Assembly (NCBI RefSeq): GCF_018777395.1
Contig: NZ_JAFJYC010000002.1
Coordinates: forward strand, 558,001 to 622,000
Reading direction: 5' to 3'
DNA length: 64,000 nt
Source: Candidatus Sodalis endolongispinus
GTDB lineage: Bacteria > Pseudomonadota > Gammaproteobacteria > Enterobacterales > Enterobacteriaceae
Shown here: piece after piece, positions 18,079 to 29,999 of the stretch
How the letters are laid out: each line of letters starts with the position of its first letter
Numbering within the stretch: the stretch's first letter is position 1
Notes under the pieces: model-generated
Databases searched by the model: none
The model's input: only the letters and a program-made list of their open reading frames with translations
Told to the model about the DNA's origin: nothing
Made by a program: the position numbers and the translations under genes

Positions 18079-20776
18079 TCAGGCCGGATCACCCACCGGT
18101 TCATTCAGCATATTACGAATGACATAGTGCAAGATGCCGTCGTGACGGTAATAGGTCAACTCATTGCCGGTGTCGATACGGCACCGCGCTTCGATAGTGC
18201 GGCTGCGGCCATCTGGCCAGGTAAAGGTCACCGGGACGTCACAGCCGGGCTTCAGCGCCGCCAGGTCAGGTACGTCAATCGTTTCATCACCGCTTAGGCC
18301 TAGCGTCTTGCGGGTCTCACCGTGCGGAAATTCCAGCGGCAGGATGCCCATGCCGATAAGATTGGAGCGATGGATACGCTCAAAGCTCTCGGCGATCACC
18401 ACCCGGATCCCCAAAAGCCTTGGCCCCTTGGCTGCCCAATCGCGGCTGGAGCCGGAGCCGTATTCTTTACCGGCGATAATCGCCAACGGCACCTGCTGAG
18501 CGGCATAACGCATGGCGACGTCGTAAATTGCCAGCGATTCACCGGAAGGGACATGGCGGGTATAGCCCCCTTCGATATCCGGCACCATTTCATTGCGAAT
18601 ACGGATATTGGCGAAGGTGCCTCGCATCATCACTTCGTGATTGCCGCGCCGTGACCCGTAGGAGTTGAAATCTTCTGTGCTGACGCCGTGCTGGTGCAAA
18701 TAACGCCCGGCGGGGCTGTCTACCTTAATATTGCCCGCGGGCGAGATATGGTCGGTCGTCACCGAATCCCCCAGCATGGCCAGGATGCGCGCCCCGTGGA
18801 TGTTTTCCACCGGTTTCGGCTGATGCAGCATATCCTCGAAAAACTGGGGCAGGCGTATATAGGTGGAATCCGGCTGCCAATGGTAGGTGGGATCGCGATT
18901 GAACGCCAATCGTGGCTACCGGTGAAGACTTCGCCGTATTCTTTGTGGAACATTTCGCTGTTGACCAGCGCCACCGCCTCGGCAATTTCTTGCGAGCTCG
19001 GCCAGATGTCGCGCAGATAAACCGGTTTGCCATCGGTTCCACTGCCCAAGGGATCCTCGCTGACATTAATCAGCATATTGCCCGCCAGCGCATACGCCAC
19101 CACCAGGGGCGGCGACGCCAGACAATTGGTTTTCACCAGCGGATGGATGCGCCCCTCGAAATTACGGTTACCGGACAACACTGCGCCGACGGTGAGATCG
19201 CCGGCCTTGATGGCGGCCTTGATGGCGGCCTCAATGCTGGGTTTGAGCGGGCCGGAATTACCGATACAAGGTGGTACAGCCGTAGCCCACCAGATTAAAA
19301 CCCAACTGGTCGAGGTAAGGCGTCAACCCGGACACCGCCAAGTAATCCGTCACAACCTTTGAGCCTGGCGCCAGCGAGGTTTTCACCCAAGGTTTGCTGC
19401 GCAGGCCTTTCTTGACCGCGTTTCGCGCCAGTAGCCCGGCGGCCATCAGAATGTTGGCGTTGGAGGTATTGGTACAGGAGGTGATGGCGGCAATGACGAC
19501 CGCGCCCTGATCCAGCCGGTAGGTTTCACCGTCCAGCTCGAACGGCTGCGCAACCTGTTCGGCGCGTTTGCCTAACGCCAGCTCATCAGTGGCTTTGAAC
19601 GCCCCCGGCACGGCCGTCAGCGCCACTCGATCCTGGGGGCGACGCGGGCCGGCGAGGCTCGCCACCACGCTTTCCATATCAAGCTCAATGGTGCTGGTAA
19701 ACACCGGCTCGTCGCCAGCCTGACGCCACAGCCCCTGACGTTTACTGTAGGCCTCCACCAGCGCCACCTGCTCCTCGCTGCGCCCGGTCAGCCGCAAATA
19801 AGTCGAGCGTAATGGCGTCCACCGGAAAAAAACCGCAGGTCGCGCCATATTCAGGTGCCATATTGGCAATCGTCGCCCGATCCGCCAGCGGCAGTTTATC
19901 CAGCCCGTCGCCGTAAAACTCGACGAATTTGCCAACCACGCCGTGCGCCCGCAGCATTTGCGTCACGGTCAGCACCAAATCGGTCGCGGTGATGCCTTCG
20001 TTGAGCTTACCGGTCAATTTGAAACCTACCACGTCCGGGATCAGCATCGACACCGGCTGGCCGAGCATGGCCGATTCCGCCTCGATTCCGCCGACGCCCC
20101 AGCCTAACACCCCCAGGCCGTTGACCATCGTAGTGTGGGAGTCGGTGCCAACCAGCGTGTCCGGGTAGGCGAATTCTTGCCCGCCCTGCTCTTCGTGCCA
20201 GACGGTTTTGGCAAGGTATTCCAGATTCACCTGATGACAGATGCCGTTCTCCGGCGGCACCACGCGGAAACGGCTGAATGCGTTTTGCCCCCAGCGCAGA
20301 AAAGTATAACGTTCCCGATTGCGCGACATTTCCAGATGGTTGTTTTCGGCATAGGCGTCCTCACTGCCATAGGCGTCCACGGTGACCGAATGGTCAATAA
20401 CCAGATCCACCGGCGAGAGAGTATTCACTTTATCGACATTACCGCACAGCCGTTTCACCGCCTCTCGCATGGCCGCCAAATCAACTACCGTCGGCACCCC
20501 GGTGAAATCCTGCATTAACACTCGGGCGGGACGATAGGTGATTTCTCCCTCCGCCTGGGCGGTTTTTAGCCAGCCGGCGACGTCGCACAGGTGCGCCTCG
20601 GTGACGATAACGTCATCTTGACGGCGCAGAAGATTTTCCAGCAGCACTTTCATCGATTTGGGCAGTTTGTCGATTGGCCCCAGCTGTTCTGCCGCCAGCG
20701 CCAGGCTGAAGAAATGCTAAGTTTTATGGTGTGCGGTGAGCGTATCCCTGCTTGCTTCTTTAATTGATAACGACAT
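18079..20776 (-). pseudogene. acnA: AcnA, aconitate hydratase A, multiply disrupted
   Basis: The whole gene can be traced from MSLSIKEASRDTL (ATG at 20776, after GGAG) to the C-terminus. Codon 20 is TAG (20717-20719) where E. coli has Tyr. Frame changes occur near 19800 (AITLDYLRL disrupted by an extra base), near 19264 (an extra T just before the cluster-binding Cys of GYGCTTCIGNSG) and near 18908 (after GSHDW). A 12-bp tandem duplication adds AAIK after SIEAAIK. With four inactivating lesions it cannot make the oxidative-stress aconitase. Downstream motifs (TDHISPAG, YGSGSSRDWAAKG, IAESFERIHRSNLIGMG) are still well preserved. AcnB, if present, must supply TCA-cycle activity; it is not in this window. 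Confidence 0.96.
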
Positions 20777-21210
20777 AACTCCTCCAAACAAAATCATTAT
20801 TGTCATAACCCTATTCGGGTTGAGGTAATCATTTAAAGATAGTACAAACAAACGGCAACTTTTTCATAACATAGGCGGATTATTATTGCGATTGGCAAAA
20901 CCCCGCGCCGGACGCGACGTCGCCCCGGCGGCCTATTTCATTCGCCGCCATAAATTTCGGCAGCGGCGGCAACCGTCCATCCTCAAGCACATCCGCGCCG
21001 GCAGCCGTTGCGCCAGACGCAACGGCTGCGGTGGTAGCAGAGAACGAAAGATGGAGGGCCGCCGGCATGAGCTAACGGTACAGCCAGCGCACAGCACCTA
21101 GCAACAAGAGTGGCAAGTCAACGCCAGTGACATGTCAACGCCAACAGCACGTCAACGCTGCGGCGGCCGGCGCCGGGCGTTGCAAATAGATGGCGGCAAA
21201 GGTGGTGCGG
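20777..21210. other. Gap between acnA and cysB
   Basis: About 430 bp without a recognised gene. The acnA side (20780-20880) is AT-rich and probably holds the acnA promoter. A perfect 12-bp inverted repeat lies at 21001-21029. Three copies of GTCAACGC recur at about 17-20 bp spacing near 21116-21155. Confidence 0.6.
21001..21029. repeat. Perfect 12-bp inverted repeat with 5-nt loop
   Basis: GCAGCCGTTGCG (21001-21012) and CGCAACGGCTGC (21018-21029) are exact reverse complements around CCAGA. No T-run follows on either strand, so it is not a standard terminator. It lies downstream of cysB, which is read from the other strand. Confidence 0.8.
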
Positions 21211-22224
<1,014 letters not shown>

Positions 22225-22379
22225 TCAAGCCCGCCGCACCGGGGACGAACCCGGCTCCGCGAAAGCGCTTAAAAGCGTTGGTTATGACTAATACTATTTA
22301 ATCATAAAAAACACTTAATATCACTTAATTATCAATTAAAAAATCCAACCGCGAGGTTGGCTCAGAGACGACGTCAGGG

Positions 22380-24968
22380 TTATTTTTTCGTTACCTGCCA
22401 TTTACCATCAATGTAGAAGGCAGTCCGGCCGGTGGCTTTGCCGTCTTTTTCCGAGGACACATATGGTTGCTTGGTTTTACGGCTGAAACGCACCAACGTA
22501 CTATTGCCCTCGTCATCTTCGACGGGCGCGTCGGCCAGATAGCGCAGCTTTTCCGGCAGGCGATCGCGAAAGCGGGCCAACTCGGCCACCAGCGGCGCGC
22601 GGGTTTCGCGGGATTTCGGGAACGTATTGGCGGCCAGAAACACCCCCGCCGCACCGTCGCGCAGAACAAAGTAGGCATCCGACTTCTCGCACGGCAGCTC
22701 GGGCAGCGGCACCGGATCTTCCTTCGGCGGCGCCACATCGCCATTGCGCAGGATTTTGCGGGTGTTTTTGCAGTCGTCGTTGGTGCAAGCCATGTATTTG
22801 CCAAAACGCCCCAGTTTCAGGTGCATATCGGCACCGCATTTCTCACATTCCACCACCGGACCGTCATAGCCCTTGATACGGAACTCGCCCTGTTCGATAT
22901 CGTAACCGTCGCACAGCGGATTATTGCCGCACACGTGGAGTTTGCGTTGGCCGTCGATAACATAGCTGTCCATGGCGGTGCCGCATTTCCCGCAGCGGCG
23001 GCGTGCGCGCAAGGCATTGGTTTCGGCATCGTCGCCCTCCAGCACGTTCAGGGTTTCCGATTCCGGGATCAAGTTTATGGTGTTTTTGCAGCGCTCTTTC
23101 GGCGGCAGCGCATAGCCCGAACAGCCGAGGAAGACGCCGGTGCTGGCGGTACGGATCCCCATTTTGCGGCCGCAGACCGGGCAATCGATGCTGGTCATCA
23201 CCATTTGATTGGGTCGCATACCGCCGTCTTCTGGATCTTTCTCTGCGTTTTCCAGCTGTTGGCTAAATTCCTGGAAGAAGGCATCCAGTACCCGCTTCCA
23301 CTCCTGCTGATTGGCGGCTACCTGATCGAGGGTATCCTCCATCTTGGCGGTGAAATCGTAATTCATCAGCTCGCGGAAATTTTCTTCCAGGCGATCGGTG
23401 ACGATTTCCCCCATTTTTTCCGCATAGAAACGACGGTTTTCCGCGTGGACATAACCGCGATCTTGAATGGTGGAGATGATGGATACATAGGTCGACGGCC
23501 GGCCAATCCCGCGCTTTTCCAGCTCTTTCACCAGCGAGGCTTCACTATAGCGAGCGGGCGGCTTGGTAAAATGTTGACTGGGCAGCAATTTGGTAAGCGT
23601 AAGCGTCTGGCCGGCTGCCACCGCCGGCAGGGTCAGGTCCTCGTCGCCTTTGCGCAGCGCCGGCATGACTTTGGTCCAGCCGTCGAAACGCAGCGTGCGG
23701 CCGCGGGCGCGCAGTTGAAACTCGCCGGCGGTAACGGTTAGCGTGGTGGAATCGTATTGCGCCGGCGTCATTTGGCAGGCAACAAACTGACGCCATATCA
23801 GCTGGTAAAGCTTCTGCGCATCGGCTTCCATGTCTTTCAGCTGTTCCGCCAAGGCGTTAACGTCTGAGGGGCGTATCGCCTCATGGGCTTCCTGGGCGTT
23901 GTTTTTACTGGCGTATTCATTAGGCTGCTTCGGCAAATAGGGACTGCCGAAAGACGCACCGATATAGCCGCGCGCCATATCAAGCGCGTCTTGACTCAAG
24001 TTGGTGGAGTCGGTACGCATATAGGTGATATGCCCGGCTTCATACAGCCGCTGAGCCAACATCATGGTTTTCTTCACGCCATAGCCCAGGCGGGTGCTGG
24101 CCGCCTGTTGCAGCGTCGAGGTGGTGAACGGCGCTCCCGGCTTGCTGCTGGTCGGCTTATCATCCCTGTCTCTGACCACATAGTCCGCATGTTCAAGCCA
24201 GTCCAACGCCGCCTGTATCTGCTGCTGATTGACCGGCTTAAAGGGTTTTTCTCGCTGATGCGTCACCTGCATTGCCAGCGGCGCTGCCTGCGCGGTTTGC
24301 AGATCGGCATGCAGTTCCCAATACTCTTCGGGAACAAAGGCTTTTATTTCCCGCTCGCGCTCCACTACCAGCCTGACCGCAACCGACTGGACCCGTCCGG
24401 CCGACAGGCCGCGGGCAATTTTTTTCCACAGCAGCGGCGACACCATATAGCCCACCACGCGGTCCATAAACCGCCGCGCCTGCTGGGCATTAACCCGGTC
24501 AATATTCAGCTCGCCCGGCTGTTCAAAGGCCTGGGTGATCGCGTTGCGGGTGATCTCGTTGAACACTACTCGGCTGAAACGTTTATCATCACCGCCGATA
24601 ACTTCGCGCAGATGCCAGGCGATGGCTTCCCCTTCGCGGTCAAGGTCGGTTGCGAGATAGATATGATCGGCTTTTTCCGCCAGCGCTTTCAGCTCGTTCA
24701 CCACTTTCTCTTTACCGGGCAAAATCTCATACCGAGCTTTCCAGCCATGGTAAGGATCGATGCCCATCCGGTTGACCAATGCGTGTTGCGGGTCCGGCTT
24801 GGCTTTTTTCTTTTTACTGGCATCGCTGCTCTTTTGACTGGCTGAACCGCTGGTCGGCAAATCGCGGATGTGACCCACGCTGGACTTAACCACGTAGTCT
24901 TTGCCTAAATATTTATTAATCGTTTTGGCTTTGGCCGGCGATTCAACGATAACGAGAGCTTTACCCAT
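22380..24968 (-). CDS. topA: TopA, DNA topoisomerase I
   Basis: TopA relaxes negative supercoils. The protein has 862 residues against 865 in E. coli. In order: Toprim domain ([20 protein letters not shown], then [14 protein letters not shown]), the catalytic tyrosine in [10 protein letters not shown], the gate domains, and three C-terminal four-cysteine zinc ribbons (CPVCGRKMG...[13 protein letters not shown]...[15 protein letters not shown]...CTNDDC). A further C-terminal ribbon-like domain ends in KWQVTKK. The gene is full-length and undamaged. Its upstream neighbour on the other strand is yciN, as in E. coli. Confidence 0.97.
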   Translation of the reverse strand: MGKALVIVESPAKAKTINKYLGKDYVVKSSVGHIRDLPTSGSASQKSSDASKKKKAKPDPQHALVNRMGIDPYHGWKARYEILPGKEKVVNELKALAEKADHIYLATDLDREGEAIAWHLREVIGGDDKRFSRVVFNEITRNAITQAFEQPGELNIDRVNAQQARRFMDRVVGYMVSPLLWKKIARGLSAGRVQSVAVRLVVEREREIKAFVPEEYWELHADLQTAQAAPLAMQVTHQREKPFKPVNQQQIQAALDWLEHADYVVRDRDDKPTSSKPGAPFTTSTLQQAASTRLGYGVKKTMMLAQRLYEAGHITYMRTDSTNLSQDALDMARGYIGASFGSPYLPKQPNEYASKNNAQEAHEAIRPSDVNALAEQLKDMEADAQKLYQLIWRQFVACQMTPAQYDSTTLTVTAGEFQLRARGRTLRFDGWTKVMPALRKGDEDLTLPAVAAGQTLTLTKLLPSQHFTKPPARYSEASLVKELEKRGIGRPSTYVSIISTIQDRGYVHAENRRFYAEKMGEIVTDRLEENFRELMNYDFTAKMEDTLDQVAANQQEWKRVLDAFFQEFSQQLENAEKDPEDGGMRPNQMVMTSIDCPVCGRKMGIRTASTGVFLGCSGYALPPKERCKNTINLIPESETLNVLEGDDAETNALRARRRCGKCGTAMDSYVIDGQRKLHVCGNNPLCDGYDIEQGEFRIKGYDGPVVECEKCGADMHLKLGRFGKYMACTNDDCKNTRKILRNGDVAPPKEDPVPLPELPCEKSDAYFVLRDGAAGVFLAANTFPKSRETRAPLVAELARFRDRLPEKLRYLADAPVEDDEGNSTLVRFSRKTKQPYVSSEKDGKATGRTAFYIDGKWQVTKK

Positions 24969-25240
24969 TTTTACCTTTACCTGAGTGATGTCTTCTGCAA
25001 TAAGAAGTTTTTTGCGCCAGACCCTGGCTGGGCATACCTCTTTTTTTATATTGCGGCAGCGCCGCCAAAAATCAACCAGTTTTTTGTCGCGCTTTCCTAA
25101 CCGGAGAGCACTTGGTCAACTTCTTGTTAATCCACTTATTTTTATAATAAGCGTAGGCAATCGCTTAAACCTTAGTCGGTTTGCCGACAAACACAACCGG
25201 GTATTACAATAGGGCACGCGTTAACACAGGAGTGACAAAT

Positions 25241-25492
25241 ATGCACAACTTCACCATCGCCATAGACAGAAAAAGTCTGTTGAGAGAAGCGAACCGGATA
25301 ATTCGCGAACACGAAGACTATATGCAGGGAATGTTAGCCACCGAGGTTGAACAGAAAGGACCGGTGCTGGTTTTTCGCGGTGAGTTTTTTCTTGATGAGC
25401 AGGGAATACCTACGCGGAAGACCACCGCCGTCTTTAATATGTTCAAGCATCTTGCCCATGTTCTGTCGGAAAAATATCATTTGGCAGACTGA
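25241..25492 (+). CDS. yciN: YciN family protein
   Basis: The ATG at 25241 follows AGGAG and gives 83 residues, the E. coli length. Recognisable blocks are [26 protein letters not shown] and the strongly conserved end [19 protein letters not shown]. It is a small soluble protein of unknown function, divergent from topA. An upstream extension of the frame to 25181 is not conserved. No lesion is seen. Confidence 0.93.
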   Translation: MHNFTIAIDRKSLLREANRIIREHEDYMQGMLATEVEQKGPVLVFRGEFFLDEQGIPTRKTTAVFNMFKHLAHVLSEKYHLAD

Positions 25493-26032
25493 TGTAGCGC
25501 GCCGTGTCATCGCCAACGCCGCGATGAATGCGGTGCCCTTCGGCCGGTTCGGCGGGCAGTGTTGTTAAATGAGGGATAAATTACGCACCGGCGCAGGTTA
25601 TCAAGTGAAAGGCCGGGCTGAAAACATCAGCACCGTTGGTCCCTGTCTAACTGCTCTGCATCAGCCACCACCGGCCGCGAGCACCAGGGCGAGAAGGGTG
25701 CCATACCCTCGCCCCTTCGCCGCAACCTGTCGGCGGCACGCTAACTAGATAGTGATTCAACCAGCCGTCCGCACGGCTTTCGATGTGAAAGGAGGCATAA
25801 TAGGGTGTAGCGCTTGCCGTCTCGCAGGCAATAACTCATTGCCAGATGACCATACGAAGGATGAGGGTATGACGCACTGCCACGCTACCGTGGCTTATCC
25901 CGGAGCTCGCCCGCCGTGGCGGATTCGCCGTGACAACAATGGCTTTTAGCGCGTGCGGCGCTTATATCGCGACGTCAACGGCTGTTGCCGCCCGCTGCGA
26001 CGTCGCGGTGACAGCAGCCGGCGCGTTCATCG
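25493..26032. other. Gap between yciN and sohB, no gene recognised
   Basis: About 540 bp. Short frames occur but none has homology I recognise or a clear start site. Near the sohB end, CGCGACGTC (25968-25976) and GACGTCGCG (25999-26007) form an inverted repeat that could fold in the sohB or opposite transcript; no T-run follows. Confidence 0.5.
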
Positions 26033-27079
26033 TTATAACAGCGGCTTCTGCGCGCGCTGCCAGTAACGCAGAAGGCGTTGCTCCACGCTTAACGCAGCGC
26101 TGTCGGTGAAGCGGTTCATCCAGCGTTTCGGCCGGCTAAAGCGCACGCTAATCACCTCATGCCGCACCAATTGCTCAATCAGCAAATCGTCGCTGGTGCC
26201 GATAGCGTCCACCAGCCCCAAATGCTGCGCCTGTTCGCCATACCAATGTTCGCCAGTGGCGACGGCATCAATATCCAGCGAGGGCCGCATACGCTGGACG
26301 AAGGATTTGAATAGCTGATGAGTCTCATTGAGTTCTTGCTGGAACTTCTCGCGTCCGGCGGGGGAATTTTCACCAAACAGCGTCAGCGTCCGCTTATAGG
26401 CGCCGGCGGTATGCAGCTCCATATCAATATAGTTACGTTTCAACAGGCGATGGAAGTTGGGGATCTGCGCGACCACGCCGATGGAGCCAATAATAGCAAA
26501 GGGCGCAGCGACAATGCGGTCCGCGACACACGCCATCATATAGCCGCCGCTGGCGGCGACCTTATCTACCGCGACGGTTAGGTGGATACCTTTTTCCCGC
26601 AACCGCTGCAACTGCGACGCCGCCAGTCCGTAGCCGTGCACCACGCCGCCGGGGCTTTCTAGCCGCAGCAACACTTCATCGCCGGATTTGGCCACCGACA
26701 GTACAGCGGAAATTTCCTCGCGCAGGGAGCTTACTTCACCAGCGTCCATACTGCCGGTAAAGTCCAGCACGTAAAGGCAAGAACGCGCCGTCCCATCATC
26801 ACCCCGTTTCGCCAGCAGTTTGGCCCGTTTGGCTTCGGCCTTGTCCTGCTTTTTGTGCCGTTTGTGCCACACGCCTTTCTCGGCTTCGCCTAGCCTTGCC
26901 AGTTGCATCTCCCGCTGTCTCTCGCGATAGTGTTTGCCCAAATCCTCGATTTGGATCTGTCCTTTACGCTGGCGCGAGCGCATGCGTAAGCCAAACACCA
27001 GCAATAATAGCGCGCCGATCGCCAGCACTACGGTGAGGGTTTTGGCCAGAAAAAGTCCGTACAACGCAATATATTCCAC
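26033..27079 (-). CDS. sohB: SohB, inner-membrane S49 family serine peptidase
   Basis: SohB is a signal-peptide-peptidase-A relative; extra copies suppress degP defects in E. coli. The 348 residues show an N-terminal membrane segment (LAIGALLLLVFGLRM), a charged linker, and the S49 core. The nucleophile Ser lies in KVAASGGYMMA and the general-base Lys probably in AGAYKRTLTLFGENSP. The periplasm-facing core is complete, with an intact start and stop. It reads away from yciK, which starts about 350 bp upstream on the other strand, as in E. coli. Confidence 0.95.
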   Translation of the reverse strand: MEYIALYGLFLAKTLTVVLAIGALLLLVFGLRMRSRQRKGQIQIEDLGKHYRERQREMQLARLGEAEKGVWHKRHKKQDKAEAKRAKLLAKRGDDGTARSCLYVLDFTGSMDAGEVSSLREEISAVLSVAKSGDEVLLRLESPGGVVHGYGLAASQLQRLREKGIHLTVAVDKVAASGGYMMACVADRIVAAPFAIIGSIGVVAQIPNFHRLLKRNYIDMELHTAGAYKRTLTLFGENSPAGREKFQQELNETHQLFKSFVQRMRPSLDIDAVATGEHWYGEQAQHLGLVDAIGTSDDLLIEQLVRHEVISVRFSRPKRWMNRFTDSAALSVEQRLLRYWQRAQKPLL

Positions 27080-27435
27080 AAAACCGCCTTGCTAATAATG
27101 AGAACAGTTGCCAACTATTCTAGCCAATGGTCTGCGCCGCGTCGCCTGAAAAATCAGAATATTGCCGGTGAAGAGAAGACCACGCTTACAAGTCAGGGCG
27201 GGTCAGACCAAGAGAAAATGGCCGGTATCGGCCTGAAAGCAGCCACCCGCCGTCACGGCGGCAACCCACGGGCGTTAGGCGCATCCGTAACGCCTTTTCG
27301 CTCGCGTGGCGCTCATAGTCGGAATGCCGGCGATTGAAATACCCTGCCGGATCAGGCATAAAATGAGACAAGTCTGTCCGTACGGGCCGCGATAATCGGC
27401 AGTTGGCGGCAAAGTTCACAGCAGAGGAGTGAGGC
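27080..27435. other. Divergent intergenic region, sohB/yciK
   Basis: About 350 bp between divergent start codons. It contains the small inverted repeat CCGCCGT/ACGGCGG near 27247-27262 and otherwise nothing I recognise. Promoters for both genes are expected here, but no element stands out. Confidence 0.4.
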
Positions 27436-28197
27436 GTGTATTATCAGCCCAAACGTAATTTATTGGATCAAAAACACATTCTGGTGACTGGCGCCGGCGA
27501 CGGTATTGGCCGTGAAGCGGCCCTGACCTATGCCCGCCACGGTGCGTCACTACTGCTGCTCGGCCGAACGGAGCATAAATTGAATGCTGTGAAGCAGGCG
27601 ATCGCCGAGGCCGGCGGGCGTGAGACGCGCGTGCTGGTGCTGGATTTGGCCTGTGCCGATCCACTACCCTATCAGCTGCTGGCACAGCGCCTGATGAACG
27701 AACTTCCCCATCTGGACGGTTTGCTGAACAACGCCGGGCTATTAGGGGAAGTCGCGACCATGACCGAGCAGACGCCGGCGCGCTGGTCAGAGGTGATGGC
27801 GGTAAATATCAATGGCGCCTTCATGCTCACGCAGGCGCTGCTGCCGCTGCTGCTTAACGCCGGCGGAGCATCGCTGATTTTCAGCACCTCCAGCGTGGGC
27901 CGCCAAGGGCGCGCAAACTGGGGGGCTTATTCAGTGTCCAAGTTCGCCACCGAAGGGATGATGCAGGTCTTGGCGGACGAGTATCCCGCATCCACGCTGC
28001 GGGTTAACTGTATCAACCCCGGCGGTACCCGTACCGGCATGCGCGCCAGCGCTTACCCAGCGGAAGATGCCGACCGTTTGAAAACCCCGGCGGACATCAT
28101 GCCCATCTATCTTTATCTGATGGGCGACGATAGCCGACGGAAAACCGGCATCAGTTTTGACGCGCAGCCCGATCGCAAACCCGGTCCAGCCACCTGA
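27436..28197 (+). CDS. yciK: YciK, short-chain dehydrogenase/reductase
   Basis: This 253-residue NAD(P)-dependent oxidoreductase has unknown substrate. The Rossmann glycine motif reads LVTGAGDGIGREAA, NNAGLLG is the typical NAG motif, the catalytic Ser lies in SSVGRQG, and the Tyr-x3-Lys in AYSVSKFATEG. The start is GTG at 27436 after AGGAG and matches the YciK N-terminus (YYQPKRNLL). It is followed 54 bp later by btuR, the conserved pair found in E. coli. The gene is intact. Confidence 0.94.
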   Translation: MYYQPKRNLLDQKHILVTGAGDGIGREAALTYARHGASLLLLGRTEHKLNAVKQAIAEAGGRETRVLVLDLACADPLPYQLLAQRLMNELPHLDGLLNNAGLLGEVATMTEQTPARWSEVMAVNINGAFMLTQALLPLLLNAGGASLIFSTSSVGRQGRANWGAYSVSKFATEGMMQVLADEYPASTLRVNCINPGGTRTGMRASAYPAEDADRLKTPADIMPIYLYLMGDDSRRKTGISFDAQPDRKPGPAT

Positions 28198-28251
28198 TAC
28201 TCCTGTAGGGTCGCCCGCACTGCGGTGCGGCCTTTATTTAAGAGCGCATTT

Positions 28252-28845
28252 ATGGACGCCAAACGCCACCAACAGCGGCAACAACGGTTAAAACAGCAGG
28301 TCGATGCTCGTATCCGCGCCGCCACCGAGCGGCGTGGGATCCTAATTATCTTTACCGGCAACGGCAAAGGCAAAACCACCGCCGGTTTTGGGACCCTCAC
28401 CCGCGCCGTTGGCCACGGACTTCGCGCCGCGGTAGTGCAATTCATCAAGTGGCAGTGGCCCAACGGCGAACGGCAGCTTTTGGAGCCGGACGGCGTGGAG
28501 TTTCAAGTGATGGCCACCGATTTTACCTGGGAGACGCAGAATCGGGAGCTGGACCGTAGTAGTGCCGCGCGCGATACCTGGCGTCATGCGCGGCGGATGC
28601 TGGCAGACGCATCGCTTGATGTTGTGATTCTCGATGAGCTGACCTATATGATCAGCTTCGATTATCTGGATCGCGAAGAGGTTATCGCCGCCCTTGCCGC
28701 GCGGCCAGCAGGTCAAAGCGTCATTATCACCGGGCGCGGTTGCCACCGAGCGTTGCTGGCTATGGCATATACCGTTAGCGAAATGCGGCCGGTGAAACAC
28801 GCGTTCGACGCCGGCGTTATGGCGCAGCAAGGCATTTATTGGTGA
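28252..28845 (+). CDS. btuR: BtuR (CobO), cob(I)yrinic acid a,c-diamide adenosyltransferase
   Basis: BtuR adds the adenosyl group to corrinoids. The ATG at 28252 gives 197 residues aligned to E. coli BtuR. The P-loop reads FTGNGKGKTTAGFG, and QFIKWQWPNGERQLLEP, MLADASLDVVILDELTYM and the closing RPVKHAFDAGVMAQQGI are family hallmarks. It is cytosolic and requires ATP and reduced corrinoid. The gene is intact, implying some use or salvage of cobalamin, although no cob or btu transport gene lies in the window. Confidence 0.95.
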   Translation: MDAKRHQQRQQRLKQQVDARIRAATERRGILIIFTGNGKGKTTAGFGTLTRAVGHGLRAAVVQFIKWQWPNGERQLLEPDGVEFQVMATDFTWETQNRELDRSSAARDTWRHARRMLADASLDVVILDELTYMISFDYLDREEVIAALAARPAGQSVIITGRGCHRALLAMAYTVSEMRPVKHAFDAGVMAQQGIYW

Positions 28846-29093
28846 CACTGTCACATAAAAAGCGTTTTCCTTATTCTGGCTCTAAAACCGCCGCGACGGC
28901 ACAGCGGGACACCGCCTCCAACACCCCGGGGCCTGCCTGCGGGCGATAAGCCACCCTCTTGTGGGGCACGTCAAAGCTTATCAGGCCTGCGTGAGTGCGC
29001 TCTGACGCCGTAGTAGTGAGACAGACCGGCTAAGCACCTGAAGCGCCGCCGCCGTAAGCCCGGATCGCCAGCCTGTGCCGTTAACCTGGATCA

Positions 29094-29999
29094 TTAGCCG
29101 GTACCGTAAACTACACCATTATTGCGTTTACTGCTCTGGCCACCGCGCGCCGGCGTTCTCTGGCTGCTGCGCTTCACCGAACGGCGGATTTGCGTCGCCT
29201 TCAAACGGCGGCGATCGCGCTCTACCGGCAGCTTGGTGACCGCTTCAAGCGGTAACTGCACTTTCTCACGCAGATAGTTGGTGTGCTCAAGCGGCAGTTC
29301 GGTCCAGCCGCCGCGCGGCAGCCCTTTCGGCAGCGTAACGTCGCCATAGTGCACGCGGATAAGCCGGCTGACCTGCCACGCCAACCGCCTCCCACAGGCG
29401 CCGTACCTCGCGATTGCGCCCTTCTGTCAGCGTCACATTATACCACTGATTCAGGCCTTATCCGCCCTGAAAAGTCAGGCTGCGAAAAGCCGCCGGGCCG
29501 TCTTCAAGTTGTACGCCGCGGGTCAACTGACGCTGTTTATCCTCATCCACTTCGCCGAAAACGCGCACGGCATATTCACGTTCGATTTCACAGCTTGGAT
29601 GCATCAGGCGATCGGCCAATTCCCCGTCGGTGGTGAATAACAACAGCCCGGAGGTATTAGTGTCCAGCCGTCCGACGGCCACCCAGCGGGCGTTATTCAG
29701 ACGCGGAAGGCGATCGAACACCGTCGGCCGACCATCGGGATCGCGGCGCGTACAAAGTTCGCCCTCCGGCTTGTAATAGGCCAGGACGCGGCACACGGCC
29801 TCTTCAACCGGTTTGATGGCGATGATGCGCCCATCGAGACGGATTTTTGTGCTGCTGGTGACGTCGACGCGATCTCCCAGGGTGGCGACTTTGCCGTCTA
29901 CGCTCACGCGCCCCTGTTCAATGACGGCTTCGATTTCTCGGCGGGAGCCCCCTGACCGGCGCGGGCCAGGACTTTTTGCAGTTTTTCGCTTTCGCTCAT
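29094..29999 (-). pseudogene. rluB: RluB, 23S rRNA pseudouridine-2605 synthase, broken
   Basis: The ATG at 29999 begins [17 protein letters not shown], then about two extra bases near 29952 shift the frame before [18 protein letters not shown] (S4 domain). The catalytic region follows intact ([20 protein letters not shown], with the Asp). A TAA at 29458-29460 replaces Glu in FQGGEGLNQWYN, and one extra base near 29385 shifts the frame before QVSRLIRVHYGD. The C-terminal basic tail reads to 29094. Two frameshifts and one nonsense codon make this a clear pseudogene. The modified base in 23S rRNA helix 89 is expected to be missing unless a paralogue acts. Confidence 0.94.
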
